A stretch of 62,097 nt of DNA from a virus: IMG/VR virus record IMGVR_UViG_3300023181_000031, positions 1 to 62,097 of that record. One strand, given 5' to 3'. Every line of letters begins with the position of its first letter. Positions within the stretch are counted from its first letter, which is position 1. A model generated the notes under the pieces. The model searched no databases, was not told where the DNA came from, and saw nothing but the letters and a program-made list of their open reading frames with translations. Of the stretch, positions 7,476 through 14,550 are shown piece after piece. The position numbers were made by a program, and so were the translations under genes.

Positions 7476-7483
7476 TGAAGTAG

Positions 7484-7512
7484 TTGACTTTTAAATGTGA
7501 TTAATATATACT
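7484..7512 (+). promoter_or_regulatory. Rightward early promoter
   Basis: TTGACT (7484-7489) and TATACT (7507-7512) are spaced by exactly 17 bases, giving a start near 7520. That is downstream of an ATG at 7497, which supports the start at 7548 for the first gene. The operator half-sites end just upstream. Confidence 0.8.
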
Positions 7513-7547
7513 TGGTTTTAACGATTGAAATTAAAGGTAAAAACAAA

Positions 7548-7781
7548 ATGACAAAATTTGCTGATGAAAAAGTTTTAAAACAAGAATTAAAAACACAACT
7601 TCCTAAATTAACTATAAAGGTTACTAGAAATAAAGAAGCGGTAATAGGAATAAAAACCGAAGGTATAGGAGCAGGTAAGTTATTAACAAAGTATGTTTGT
7701 AAGAAATTAGGTTATGAGATTGTTAAACCTGAATATTTAACAGATAAACAAAAACAAAATTATGATTGTTTTATATTTTAA
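7548..7781 (+). CDS. Hypothetical early protein, 77 aa
   Basis: This is the first gene of the rightward early operon. ATG 7548 follows AAAGGTAAAAACAAA. The protein is basic (QELKTQLPKLTIKVTRNKEA), with a C-terminal KYVCKKLGYEIVKPEYLTDK. It was not recognised. First-in-operon phage genes are often host takeover or antiterminator proteins, which is only inference here. Confidence 0.7.
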   Translation: MTKFADEKVLKQELKTQLPKLTIKVTRNKEAVIGIKTEGIGAGKLLTKYVCKKLGYEIVKPEYLTDKQKQNYDCFIF

Positions 7782-7794
7782 GAGGTAAAAACAA

Positions 7795-8412
7795 ATGACA
7801 TTTAGAAGCGTAACAAGTGATTTAGAAAAGACTTATCAAGAAAAGTTTAAAGGTTTAGATAATAAAGGTTTAGTAGCTGATTTTAGAGCTGAGAAAAAGA
7901 AAAAAAATGAATTTAAAACACTTGCAGAGTTTAAAGCTGAAAGTTTAGTTCCTTTTCATATCTATAGAAAAGAATTTAATAGAAGAGGGATAGATTACTT
8001 AGAAGTGTTGCATAATCCTGAGTTTGTGCCTGCTGATAGTGTTACAGAAATTACTTACGCTGAGTATGCAAAACAGTTTTTAAATATAACTATAACAGAA
8101 GATCAAGCCATGTTTTTATGGAGTTTAGCCACTGATGACTTAGATATAGTTTATCAAGGTTGTAAGACTGGTACTAGATCAGTTTATATAGTTAATTACA
8201 TAGAAAGTTTATGTGATGATAAAGGTATAGAGTTTCCAGAAAAAAGACATTTTAATAACAGTGAATATAACAGGTTTTTTGATAATATTCTTGATCCTGA
8301 AAGTAATATTTATAATGCTTCTGTTCATATGGAAGTGTTAAATAAAATAGTTACTAAGTGTTTTGATAAGTTCGTAGAATTTTATGATGAAAATAGAAAT
8401 GGAGATATTTAA
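7795..8412 (+). CDS. Hypothetical protein, 205 aa
   Basis: A mostly helical protein beginning MTFRSVTSDLEKTYQEKFKG. It has a charged N-terminal region and a conserved-looking core around FLWSLATDDLDIVYQGCKTG. AGAGGTAAAAACAA precedes the ATG. No known family was recognised. Confidence 0.72.
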   Translation: MTFRSVTSDLEKTYQEKFKGLDNKGLVADFRAEKKKKNEFKTLAEFKAESLVPFHIYRKEFNRRGIDYLEVLHNPEFVPADSVTEITYAEYAKQFLNITITEDQAMFLWSLATDDLDIVYQGCKTGTRSVYIVNYIESLCDDKGIEFPEKRHFNNSEYNRFFDNILDPESNIYNASVHMEVLNKIVTKCFDKFVEFYDENRNGDI

Positions 8413-8413
8413 A

Positions 8414-8593
8414 ATGTCAATTAAAAATAATATGGATCAAATTAATAAATTAGTGTCTGAAATAACTAGTTTAACCGTTCACAATATGCCTGTAATTCCT
8501 TGTTTAAAAGTTCAGGATTTATTATTACAAATTTGTAATTTAACTGGTAGAACTGAAAATATTGCTGAAAGTTTAACGGAGGTAAAAAAATGA
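8414..8593 (+). CDS. Hypothetical protein, 59 aa
   Basis: Start chosen at ATG 8414 after GGAGATATTTAAA. An upstream in-frame ATG lies inside the preceding gene. It is helical (NKLVSEITSLTVHN). Its stop overlaps the next start as ATGA. Confidence 0.62.
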   Translation: MSIKNNMDQINKLVSEITSLTVHNMPVIPCLKVQDLLLQICNLTGRTENIAESLTEVKK

Positions 8594-8709
8594 TTAGAGG
8601 TTTAATTGTTTTAACAGATAATAGCCCGTTTTTACCTGTTGGTATAGCTTTAGTTTGTGCGGTTTTATTATGGTTCTTTTTAAGTGAAGATGAGGTGATT
8701 AATGGATAG
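8590..8709 (+). CDS. Single-span membrane microprotein, 39 aa
   Basis: One hydrophobic helix (PVGIALVCAVLLWFFL, residues 16-31) is followed by an acidic tail. It is coupled on both sides by overlaps (ATGA before, ATG 8702 inside its end). Function unknown. Confidence 0.6.
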   Translation: MIRGLIVLTDNSPFLPVGIALVCAVLLWFFLSEDEVING

Positions 8710-9055
8710 ATTAGGGTATCAAAAAATACTTATGCCTATAGTGGCTGAGGTGATTAACAAAGAGATATTGTTAGGTGAACAAAACCAATACAATGACAAT
8801 TCGGGTTATGTAATCCGAGATAATGAAAGTAAAACGGGATTACTTTATAGCTTTGTTTATTTATATGAGGGTTGGCCTGAAGATTCACCGAGAAATATTT
8901 TTTATGAAATAGAGTTTTTATTTACAGGTGAAATAAATCTTTTGTTAGAAAGTAGTTTTCATAGTTATGAACTATCAAGTTTTTTTCAAAAGTTTAAAAA
9001 AGAAGTGCGAAATTTATATATTCCAGAGATGGAAAAATTAAAAGGTAAGGTTTAA
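8702..9055 (+). CDS. Hypothetical protein, 117 aa
   Basis: Mixed alpha/beta, starting MDRLGYQKILMPIVAEVINK, with aromatic-rich beta strands in the middle (GLLYSFVYLYEGW). It is translationally coupled to the upstream membrane microprotein. Not recognised. Confidence 0.68.
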   Translation: MDRLGYQKILMPIVAEVINKEILLGEQNQYNDNSGYVIRDNESKTGLLYSFVYLYEGWPEDSPRNIFYEIEFLFTGEINLLLESSFHSYELSSFFQKFKKEVRNLYIPEMEKLKGKV

Positions 9056-9193
9056 ATGAGTTCAGTAATTTGCAAAATATGCGAGATTAATTTACAGCTA
9101 AAAAGAAAAAGAATAACTATAGATAATTTTGAAATTCTTATTGTAATTCTTTATTGTGCCAAGTGTGAAAGTGTTATTGATATAGATTATTAA
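9056..9193 (+). CDS. Zinc-ribbon microprotein, 45 aa
   Basis: Two CxxC knuckles (CKIC near the start, CAKC near the end) flank a basic and hydrophobic core. The terminal DIDY resembles VDVDY of the next gene, so the two are probably tandem paralogs. Function unknown; nucleic-acid or protein binding is plausible. Confidence 0.62.
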   Translation: MSSVICKICEINLQLKRKRITIDNFEILIVILYCAKCESVIDIDY

Positions 9194-9207
9194 AAGGTAA
9201 GATTAAA

Positions 9208-9348
9208 ATGACAGAATTTTGTAAGTATTGTAATTCTATAATTCAAAGAAAAAAAGTGTTAGTAGATTTAGGTTTGTTTGAAGCTCCTATTATGATTTAT
9301 TTTTGTAATAAGTGTGAAAATATTAGTAGTGTTGATGTGGATTATTAA
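9208..9348 (+). CDS. Zinc-ribbon microprotein, 46 aa (paralog of the previous gene)
   Basis: CKYC and CNKC pairs have the same spacing style and the same C-terminal DY ending as the 9056 gene. Its own AAAGGTAAG ribosome site is present. Confidence 0.62.
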   Translation: MTEFCKYCNSIIQRKKVLVDLGLFEAPIMIYFCNKCENISSVDVDY

Positions 9349-9359
9349 GGAGTAAAAAA

Positions 9360-9497
9360 ATGAATAATTGCCCACAGTGCGGAATATTATTAAGTACAGA
9401 AAATAAGCATTTTGAAATAGGTGAAAGCTGGACTATAGAAATATTAGTTAGTTTTTGTGAGCCTTGTTATTATATTGATCCAGTAGAGGTGGTTTAA
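9360..9497 (+). CDS. Zinc-ribbon microprotein, 45 aa
   Basis: CPQCG at the start and CEPC near the end, with GGAGTAAAAAA before the ATG. It is the third of a run of CxxC-x(n)-CxxC microproteins in this operon. Confidence 0.62.
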   Translation: MNNCPQCGILLSTENKHFEIGESWTIEILVSFCEPCYYIDPVEVV

Positions 9498-9499
9498 GA

Positions 9500-9613
9500 A
9501 TGAAAGTAAGACAAGTTTTAGAAAGTAATCAAATAGAAGCTTTAATGTGGGTTAGTTTGTTTATAACTGGTTTTTATACTGTGTGCATAGTTGTATGGAA
9601 TGTAGGAGGTTAA
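9500..9613 (+). CDS. Single-span membrane microprotein, 37 aa
   Basis: A short polar head is followed by one hydrophobic helix (ALMWVSLFITGFYTVCIVV). It is tightly packed between zinc-ribbon genes. Unknown function. Confidence 0.55.
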   Translation: MKVRQVLESNQIEALMWVSLFITGFYTVCIVVWNVGG

Positions 9614-9614
9614 G

Positions 9615-9743
9615 ATGAGCAAAGTTAAATATAGATATTGTGATAGATGTAATGTAGTTTGTAATGTAGTTATTAATGGTTTTTGCTTAACTTGTGCTTA
9701 TGCTATAAAGCATTTTAAACCTAGTCAGGGGGTTAACAAATGA
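9615..9743 (+). CDS. Zinc-ribbon microprotein, 42 aa
   Basis: CDRC, a following Cys, and CLTC give a probable zinc site. The start lies one base after the previous stop, with GGAGG upstream. Its stop overlaps the next start (ATGA). Confidence 0.6.
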   Translation: MSKVKYRYCDRCNVVCNVVINGFCLTCAYAIKHFKPSQGVNK

Positions 9744-10030
9744 CTTTTACAAAAGGATTTTATAAGATAGAGCTTCAAGTTTTAAATGAAAGATTTACAG
9801 TTTTAGAAAATACAAATAAGGTTTTATATAAAAGAATTGAGGTATTAGAAGAGCGTTTACTTTTACGTGATAAGTTTGTTGAAAAAATGCAAGATGATTT
9901 AACTAATAAAGAAAATGAAATAAATAAACTTGTAGATGATCTGGAACAAGCTAACAATGAGATAGAGAATTTAAAAAACTATCAGGAATATTATAAAGAA
10001 ACAATTAAAGATTTAAAGGGAGAGATTTAA
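9740..10030 (+). CDS. Coiled-coil protein, 96 aa
   Basis: It is almost entirely heptad-patterned (LENTNKVLYKRIEVLEERLL, then further Leu/Ile heptads). It sits directly before the Rad52-like gene and could be its partner. No specific family was recognised. Confidence 0.68.
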   Translation: MTFTKGFYKIELQVLNERFTVLENTNKVLYKRIEVLEERLLLRDKFVEKMQDDLTNKENEINKLVDDLEQANNEIENLKNYQEYYKETIKDLKGEI

Positions 10031-10032
10031 AA

Positions 10033-10698
10033 ATGACAAGTAAAATTATAACACCTGAAATATTAGCGGAATTAAAGCAAGAGTTACCTTATAAATGGCG
10101 TGTGCAATCTTTTAGTGCTTATAAACCCGAAGCGACTTGTGTTGCTTATGTAGACGCTAGACAAGTAATGGATTTACTTGACGAAGTGGTAGGGGTTGAA
10201 AATTGGCAAAGCGATTATAAAGAAATTAAAGACAATATGTATGCAGGTATAGGAATAAAAATAAATGACGAATGGGTTTGGAAATGGGATTGCGGAACTG
10301 AATCAAACACTGAGAAAGAAAAAGGAGAGTCAAGCGATTCATTTAAGCGTGCTGCTGTAAAATGGGGTGTAGCTAGATTTTTATATACTCTCGGAATGCA
10401 AAAAGTAAAAGCTAGTTGTACTAAAGAAAAAGATACTAAGGCTAATGCTTTATATCCTACTGATGATCAAAATAATAGAATATGGGATTTAAGTAAGCAT
10501 ATTAATAATATAAATAAGAATAAAAAAAAGAAAGTTCCTAGCGTATTAAAATCTGTATTGAAACAAGTTAATGATTGCAAAAACCTTGATGATTTAAGAA
10601 TTATTAGACAAGATAACCAGGATTTAGAAACCACAAATAAAGAGTATAAAAACGCCTTACTAGCAAAATTTAATATATTAAAAGATCAAGAGGTTTAA
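10033..10698 (+). CDS. Rad52/22-like single-strand annealing protein
   Basis: This 221-aa homologous-recombination protein anneals complementary single strands. The N-terminal annealing domain is recognisable from YVDARQVMDLLDEVVG, NWQSDYKEI and SSDSFKRAAVKWGVARFLY, typical of phage Rad52/Sak-type proteins. A Lys-rich linker and short helical tail follow from about residue 155. It would support recombination-dependent replication together with the PD-(D/E)XK nuclease encoded at 58197-59000. Confidence 0.92.
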   Translation: MTSKIITPEILAELKQELPYKWRVQSFSAYKPEATCVAYVDARQVMDLLDEVVGVENWQSDYKEIKDNMYAGIGIKINDEWVWKWDCGTESNTEKEKGESSDSFKRAAVKWGVARFLYTLGMQKVKASCTKEKDTKANALYPTDDQNNRIWDLSKHINNINKNKKKKVPSVLKSVLKQVNDCKNLDDLRIIRQDNQDLETTNKEYKNALLAKFNILKDQEV

Positions 10699-10699
10699 A

Positions 10700-10963
10700 A
10701 TTGGTAGAACTGAAATATACGAAAAAGTTAGAGAGTACAGAGCTTTAATTTTTAATGAGATTAAAGATAAAAAACAGATAACAATGCCTGAACTAAGATT
10801 GTTATTACCAGAGTTAACAGAATTATCTGATACGTCACTAAGTAGATATTTTTATGATGTAATGAATCATTACCCTTTAGAGATATCAGATACTTATTCG
10901 CCTAGAGGTGGAAAGAAAATATATTATTTAAATTATTATGGAGTGAAAGATGAAAACATTTAA
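10700..10963 (+). CDS. Winged-helix-like protein with probable ATT start, 87 aa
   Basis: The frame is open from 10682 to 10963 and its end overlaps the next gene. No ATG, GTG or TTG occurs in frame before codon 28 (ATG 10783). AGAGG sits six bases before ATT at 10700, exactly where the start should be. The protein has a helical core and a basic wing-like end (YSPRGGKKIYYLNYYG). A one-base sequence error near the start is the alternative, and so is initiation at 10783. Confidence 0.55.
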   Translation: MGRTEIYEKVREYRALIFNEIKDKKQITMPELRLLLPELTELSDTSLSRYFYDVMNHYPLEISDTYSPRGGKKIYYLNYYGVKDENI

Positions 10964-11069
10964 ATGTTCAAATTGCAGGAATAGCTCACTTATTTTAGAT
11001 ATAGGTATTTGTTTATCTTGTTATATGCTTGTTAAGCCAGAGGTAAAAAATGAAAGCGGGAAAATATAA
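10950..11069 (+). CDS. Cys-rich microprotein, 39 aa
   Basis: CSNC and CLSC form a compact zinc ribbon. GGAGTGAAAG precedes the ATG. It overlaps both neighbours, which shows coupling. Confidence 0.6.
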   Translation: MKTFKCSNCRNSSLILDIGICLSCYMLVKPEVKNESGKI

Positions 11070-11229
11070 TATTAATTGTCAATGTAAATGTTTAGAATGT
11101 GAATCTGATCTTATAAAGAAAAATTATTATACGCAGGGATATTGTAACAGTTGCGGTGAATGGAAGTTAACTGACGAAATAGACGATTGTGATTATTGTA
11201 TGGAAGTTAGAAAAAAGGATATAAATTAA
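11050..11229 (+). CDS. Cys-rich zinc-binding microprotein, 59 aa
   Basis: Ten-plus residues are zinc ligand candidates: CQCKCLEC, then CNSCG and CDYC. That suggests two zinc sites. It ends one base before the dUTPase ATG region. Confidence 0.62.
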   Translation: MKAGKYNINCQCKCLECESDLIKKNYYTQGYCNSCGEWKLTDEIDDCDYCMEVRKKDIN

Positions 11230-11230
11230 A

Positions 11231-11674
11231 ATGAAAATACAAGAGATGTTATATATAAAAAAACTACATGAAGATGCAAAAATACCAAGTTATGCACATG
11301 ATAAGGATTCAGGAATGGATTTATATGCTATAGAAGATAATCTTATTTATCCTAATGAGTGCAAAGCTATTAAAACAGGTTTAAGCATAGAATTATCCGA
11401 AGGAGTAGAAGCCCAAATAAGACCTAAAAGCGGCATAGCTTTAAATCACTCAGTGACAGTTTTAAATACTCCTGGCACTGTTGATGAAAGCTATAGAGGT
11501 GAAATAATAGTTTTATTAATTAATCATGGTTGTGATACATATTTTATTGAAAAAGGTAAGAAAATAGCACAAATGGTTATTTGTCCAGTTATTAGAGTAG
11601 ATATAAAAGAGTTAAAAGATTTATCTGATACTAGTAGGGGTTTTGGTGGTTTTGGCTCAACTGGATTAAATTAA
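11231..11674 (+). CDS. dut: dUTP diphosphatase
   Basis: This trimeric dUTPase of normal length (147 aa) hydrolyses dUTP to dUMP, keeping uracil out of DNA and feeding thymidylate synthesis. Motif 1 is DSGMDLYA at about 26-33, motif 2 RPKSGIA, motif 3 with the catalytic Asp in GTVDESYRG, motif 4 in GKKIAQMV, and motif 5 RGFGGFGSTG at the C-terminus. All five are intact. It works with the ThyX and dCTP deaminase genes of the right-hand operon. Confidence 0.97.
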   Translation: MKIQEMLYIKKLHEDAKIPSYAHDKDSGMDLYAIEDNLIYPNECKAIKTGLSIELSEGVEAQIRPKSGIALNHSVTVLNTPGTVDESYRGEIIVLLINHGCDTYFIEKGKKIAQMVICPVIRVDIKELKDLSDTSRGFGGFGSTGLN

Positions 11675-11723
11675 ATAAAATTATAGTGAGCTAAACTTAA
11701 TTAGCTCTTAAGGATAAAATTAA

Positions 11724-12218
11724 ATGAATGTTTATATAGAATTAGATTTTGAAGAGCAAGAAAAAGAGCAATGTGCTTATATTAAAATGGATAAAGAAGA
11801 GGCTATTAAATTAAGAAAAGTTATTATTTTATGTAATATTTGTAGAGAGCCTGCAACAACTTTAGATAATCATTATCCTTGGCAAGATGAGTATAATACG
11901 TGCGATATTCACTTTGAATCAAATCCAGTTAAAAAAATTGCAGAAAAGAAAAAAAATGAATATGTACAAGCTTTAAAAGAAAAGAAAGAAAAGCATAAAG
12001 ATAATATTATTGCTGAAGCTAGAAAAATTAAAGAAGAGAATAATAAATTAACTCATAATGATATTTTTAAAATAGCTTATAAGTTTGATAATATGCCAGT
12101 AAAAACAACTTATGAGATTTTAGAAAATGTTAGTATTATTGCTAGTGGTACTTTTGAACGTGCAACCTGGAATGGTTTAAAAGTTAGACAAGTACAAAAA
12201 GAATTGGGGTTAATATAA
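11724..12218 (+). CDS. Hypothetical protein with zinc-finger-like segment, 164 aa
   Basis: The N-terminal third holds CNICREPA and CDIHFE, which could bind zinc. The rest is a charged helix (AEKKKNEYVQALKEKKEK) and a helical C-terminus. It ends in an ATG overlap with the next gene. Not recognised. Confidence 0.65.
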   Translation: MNVYIELDFEEQEKEQCAYIKMDKEEAIKLRKVIILCNICREPATTLDNHYPWQDEYNTCDIHFESNPVKKIAEKKKNEYVQALKEKKEKHKDNIIAEARKIKEENNKLTHNDIFKIAYKFDNMPVKTTYEILENVSIIASGTFERATWNGLKVRQVQKELGLI

Positions 12219-12535
12219 TGGATATATCTTATATAGTATTGGGGTTACTAATAGTTTATTTATTTTTGGAATTAAATTATTATAAGCATAAATTTAAAGA
12301 ATTAGATTCAAAAATAAATAAACTAAATTTTGATTGTTGTGTTTCTAAAGATAATGAAATTCAATATCTTAAATGTTCATTAGACAGTGAAAAAGAAAGA
12401 AATAATAAATATTTAAATATAATAAGAGAAAAAGATACTAATAATAATTTAATAGAAAAAAGAAATAATGAAAGTTTAGAGATTGATATTAATGTCATAC
12501 CTCAACCTTATGATTATAGAAATGGGGTTAATTAA
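12218..12535 (+). CDS. Membrane-anchored coiled-coil protein, 105 aa
   Basis: The N-terminal hydrophobic helix (YIVLGLLIVYLFLEL, residues 4-18) is followed by a coiled coil. Function unknown. An Rz-like inner-membrane spanin shape is possible, but the early location argues against it. Confidence 0.62.
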   Translation: MDISYIVLGLLIVYLFLELNYYKHKFKELDSKINKLNFDCCVSKDNEIQYLKCSLDSEKERNNKYLNIIREKDTNNNLIEKRNNESLEIDINVIPQPYDYRNGVN

Positions 12536-12694
12536 ATGGTTTATCAAATATCAGTAATAGTTATAATTGTTTTAATTTTGACCCTGATTTATTTAAGATT
12601 AAGTTCTAAAAATAAAAGACACAGTTTTAGTAATGATTTAGATTTTGATAGTATATTTGATAGTATATTTGATTGTTTTTCAGGTGATGACTAA
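12536..12694 (+). CDS. Membrane microprotein, 52 aa
   Basis: An N-terminal hydrophobic helix (VIVIIVLILTLIYL) and a tail with the repeated FDSIFDS/FDCF motif. It starts directly after the previous stop and overlaps the next start as TAATG. Confidence 0.58.
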   Translation: MVYQISVIVIIVLILTLIYLRLSSKNKRHSFSNDLDFDSIFDSIFDCFSGDD

Positions 12695-12867
12695 TGAATA
12701 AAAAGAAAGATAGTAAGACTATACAAAAGAATAAAGAACTAGTTAAAAGAGCGTTAAAAAATAATAATTCTAATGAAACTAGTAATATGAATTTGTATCA
12801 GGAAATTAATAAATTAACATTGAAGAAAAGCTATTTTAATGAGGTTAACAATAATGCCGCAAACTAA
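12694..12867 (+). CDS. Hypothetical Lys/Asn-rich protein, 57 aa
   Basis: Basic and low in complexity (KKKDSKTIQKNKELVKRAL). It overlaps the following gene by 14 bases. Supported only by its place in the operon and its tight coupling. Confidence 0.5.
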   Translation: MNKKKDSKTIQKNKELVKRALKNNNSNETSNMNLYQEINKLTLKKSYFNEVNNNAAN

Positions 12868-13231
12868 AGAGCAAAGGCAGATAAGTTATGAAAAGAATAA
12901 AGAAAAAATATTAGCCAGGAATCGAGAGTATAGAAGAAAAAATAAAGAAAAAATAGATGAGGCTAAGAAAAACAAAATTAAACCTATTTTAAGCGATGAA
13001 AAAAAAGAAAAAAGGAAAGCATATAAATTAGAGTGGGATAAGAAAAGAAAAGAAAAATTAAATGTAAAAGATAAAGTAAATACTAAAGAAAAAGTAAAAT
13101 TTATAGAACCTAAAAAGCCAGTTAAACAAAATACATTAGTTGTTTCTGATACTAATAGATTTATAGATAATTTAATAACAAGGCAAAAAAATAGAAATTT
13201 AACTTTGACTAAAAGTTATTATGTAAAATAA
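12854..13231 (+). CDS. Lys-rich protein with YxxNKEK repeats, 125 aa
   Basis: Start chosen at ATG 12854 after GAGGTTAACAATA. The N-terminus has repeats of the type YEKNKEKIL and YRRKNKEKI, as found at the front of some phage endonuclease-related proteins, but no HNH or GIY-YIG core follows. The next gene has the same repeats, so the pair is related. Confidence 0.62.
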   Translation: MPQTKEQRQISYEKNKEKILARNREYRRKNKEKIDEAKKNKIKPILSDEKKEKRKAYKLEWDKKRKEKLNVKDKVNTKEKVKFIEPKKPVKQNTLVVSDTNRFIDNLITRQKNRNLTLTKSYYVK

Positions 13232-13244
13232 AAGGTTTAATATT

Positions 13245-14042
13245 ATGGAAGGCACTAAAGAGTATACTAAACAGTATTACATTGATAATAAAGAAATATT
13301 TAAAGCTAGGAATAAGCAGTATTATATTGATAATAAAGAAAGATTATCTATTAGGAACAAAAAGTATTATGCAAAAAATAAAGAGACTTTAAAATTAAAA
13401 GAAAATTATAAAAAAAGTGTTACTCCTGAAGATAAAAAAAATAAATCTATTTTAAAAATAAATGCTAAAAAGAATAAAAAAGCTAAAATACTTAAGCCAA
13501 TAAATAAACTTATAAATAATAAAGAAGCGGTTAAAGATGTTATAGACCTTTTAACTTATAATTTAACGGCTAATACAAATGATCTTATAAAACTTTTTAA
13601 TGTAAATAAAAGCAAATTAAGTAAACTTACTAATAGTTTTGAGTTTAAGAAAAGAATATTAGTTGCTGAAGTATATAGTCTAACTAGTTCAGGAAAAAGA
13701 AAAATCTATTATTTAAGTTCAAGGTCTAAGGAAGTTTTTAAAGAATTTAAATTAGTAGAGTCTAAAGATAAGATTTTAAGTGAATTAAAAGAAAAGTTAT
13801 CTGAGTTTTTATTAAAGGTTGATTTAATAGATTTTGATGTAATACTACAAAAATTTTCTATGTATTTTACTCAAAATATTAAAACTGTTCTTAAGGAGTT
13901 AGATTTTAAGTTTAAGGTTCTGAGAGGAAAAAACAAATTTAAAAAAATTGTGATTATACGTAAATCAATTAAATTAGATAATTTACTTTTAATGTATTTT
14001 ATTTCTAAAGATAAAATTAATTTAAGTAAGGTGATATACTAA
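13245..14042 (+). CDS. Repeat-bearing winged-helix-like protein, 265 aa
   Basis: The N-terminus has three repeats of the form QYYIDNKEx, NKxYYxxNKE. The central part looks like a winged helix (ANTNDLIKLFNVNKSKLSKL, then a basic wing with GKRKIYYLSSR), and a second one may follow at the C-terminus. It is the last gene of the early operon. DNA binding is likely. No close family was recognised. Confidence 0.68.
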   Translation: MEGTKEYTKQYYIDNKEIFKARNKQYYIDNKERLSIRNKKYYAKNKETLKLKENYKKSVTPEDKKNKSILKINAKKNKKAKILKPINKLINNKEAVKDVIDLLTYNLTANTNDLIKLFNVNKSKLSKLTNSFEFKKRILVAEVYSLTSSGKRKIYYLSSRSKEVFKEFKLVESKDKILSELKEKLSEFLLKVDLIDFDVILQKFSMYFTQNIKTVLKELDFKFKVLRGKNKFKKIVIIRKSIKLDNLLLMYFISKDKINLSKVIY

Positions 14043-14085
14043 GATCACAAATATTTTATTTATTAATTATGTTTGTCAGTTTTTT

Positions 14086-14114
14086 AGCTATTGATTATGT
14101 CAGTAGCTTTTTTT
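14086..14114 (+). terminator. Terminator of the early operon
   Basis: AGCTATTGA pairs with TCAGTAGCT (9 bp, one G-T pair) around a 5-base loop and is followed by seven T's. It closes the early operon and isolates the downstream tRNA unit. Confidence 0.82.
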
Positions 14115-14145
14115 ATTGGAATATGATATATTTATTTGAAAGGTT

Positions 14146-14186
14146 TATCAAATGGATTTGATAGGCTTTTTGTTTGTTGCTATAGT
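14146..14186 (+). promoter_or_regulatory. Hairpin and predicted promoter of the tRNA-Acb2 unit
   Basis: TTGATA (14158-14163) and TATAGT (14181-14186) are spaced by 17 bases, with TGC just before the -10 (extended -10). The -35 is the right arm of an inverted repeat TATCAAAT/ATTTGATA (14146-14163) that is followed by a T-run, so this could instead be a second terminator. The -10 overlaps the acceptor stem of the tRNA-like element. Confidence 0.5.
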
Positions 14187-14246
14187 TTAACTAAGAAAAT
14201 ACGTGGAGGAGTTCACGAGAATTAAGGTGTAAATCCTTATGGCAAC
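14176..14246 (+). other. tRNA-like cloverleaf, degenerate
   Basis: GTTGCTA (14176-14182) pairs over 7 bp with TGGCAAC (14240-14246). TAAGG/CCTTA forms a T-type arm with a 7-base loop at 14223-14239. CGTG/CACG makes an anticodon-like arm with an 8-base loop and no U33, and the D-arm (GTTT/AAAT) is weak. It lies 4 bases before the tRNA-Arg. It may be a decayed tRNA or a structured RNA; decoding function is doubtful. Confidence 0.45.
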
Positions 14247-14250
14247 TTTT

Positions 14251-14323
14251 GCCCTTTTAACTCAGTGAATAGAGTACCTGGCTACGAACTAGGGAGTCGT
14301 AAGTTTGATTCTTACAAAGGGTA
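14251..14323 (+). tRNA. tRNA-Arg (anticodon ACG)
   Basis: A full cloverleaf is visible. The acceptor is GCCCTTT/AAAGGGT (first pair G-T). The D-stem is ACTC/GAGT with the classic loop. The anticodon stem is CCTGG/CTAGG around loop CTACGAA (anticodon ACG), and the T-arm is GTAAG/CTTAC with loop TTTGATT. CCA is not encoded. It would read CGT, and via inosine CGC/CGA, codons. The short frame that appears to start inside it at 14265 is an artefact. Confidence 0.88.
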
Positions 14324-14348
14324 TTTATATATTTTAAGAGGTATAAAA

Positions 14349-14534
14349 ATGGCTAGTCCTATAATTAAGTTTTTTGAGTATGAACATCTACCGCAACATT
14401 TACAAGAAATATCAAAGCCTATAGGTGATTTAGCTAGAGATATGGATTTAATACTTCCTGATAGTGCGGAAAAATCAGCAGGTTTAAGAAAGTTATTAGA
14501 AGCTAAAGATTGTTTAGTTAGAGCTAAACTATAA
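14349..14534 (+). CDS. acb2: Acb2/Tad1-type anti-CBASS cyclic-nucleotide sponge
   Basis: This 61-aa protein matches the Acb2/Tad1 hairpin family (DUF7681) as I know it: FEYEHLPQHLQEISKP, a second helix DLARDMDLILPDSAE, and the closing LRKLLEAKDCLVRA. Family members form hexamers that bind cyclic di- and trinucleotides made by CBASS (and related) defences, blocking effector activation in the cytoplasm. Start chosen at ATG 14349 with AGAGG upstream; the earlier in-frame ATG lies in the tRNA. It forms its own unit with the tRNA, between two terminators. Assignment is from remembered family pattern. Confidence 0.8.
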   Translation: MASPIIKFFEYEHLPQHLQEISKPIGDLARDMDLILPDSAEKSAGLRKLLEAKDCLVRAKL

Positions 14535-14550
14535 AACTTATTTAGAAAAC

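Noticed and set aside
14158-14186. Certain promoter for the tRNA unit
   Set aside because: Kept only at medium confidence because its -35 is also part of a terminator-like hairpin and its -10 overlaps the tRNA-like acceptor stem.
14265-14348. Upstream in-frame ATG extending the Acb2-like protein by 28 residues
   Set aside because: The start lies inside the tRNA-Arg gene; the ATG at 14349 has a proper AGAGG site and matches the family's usual start.
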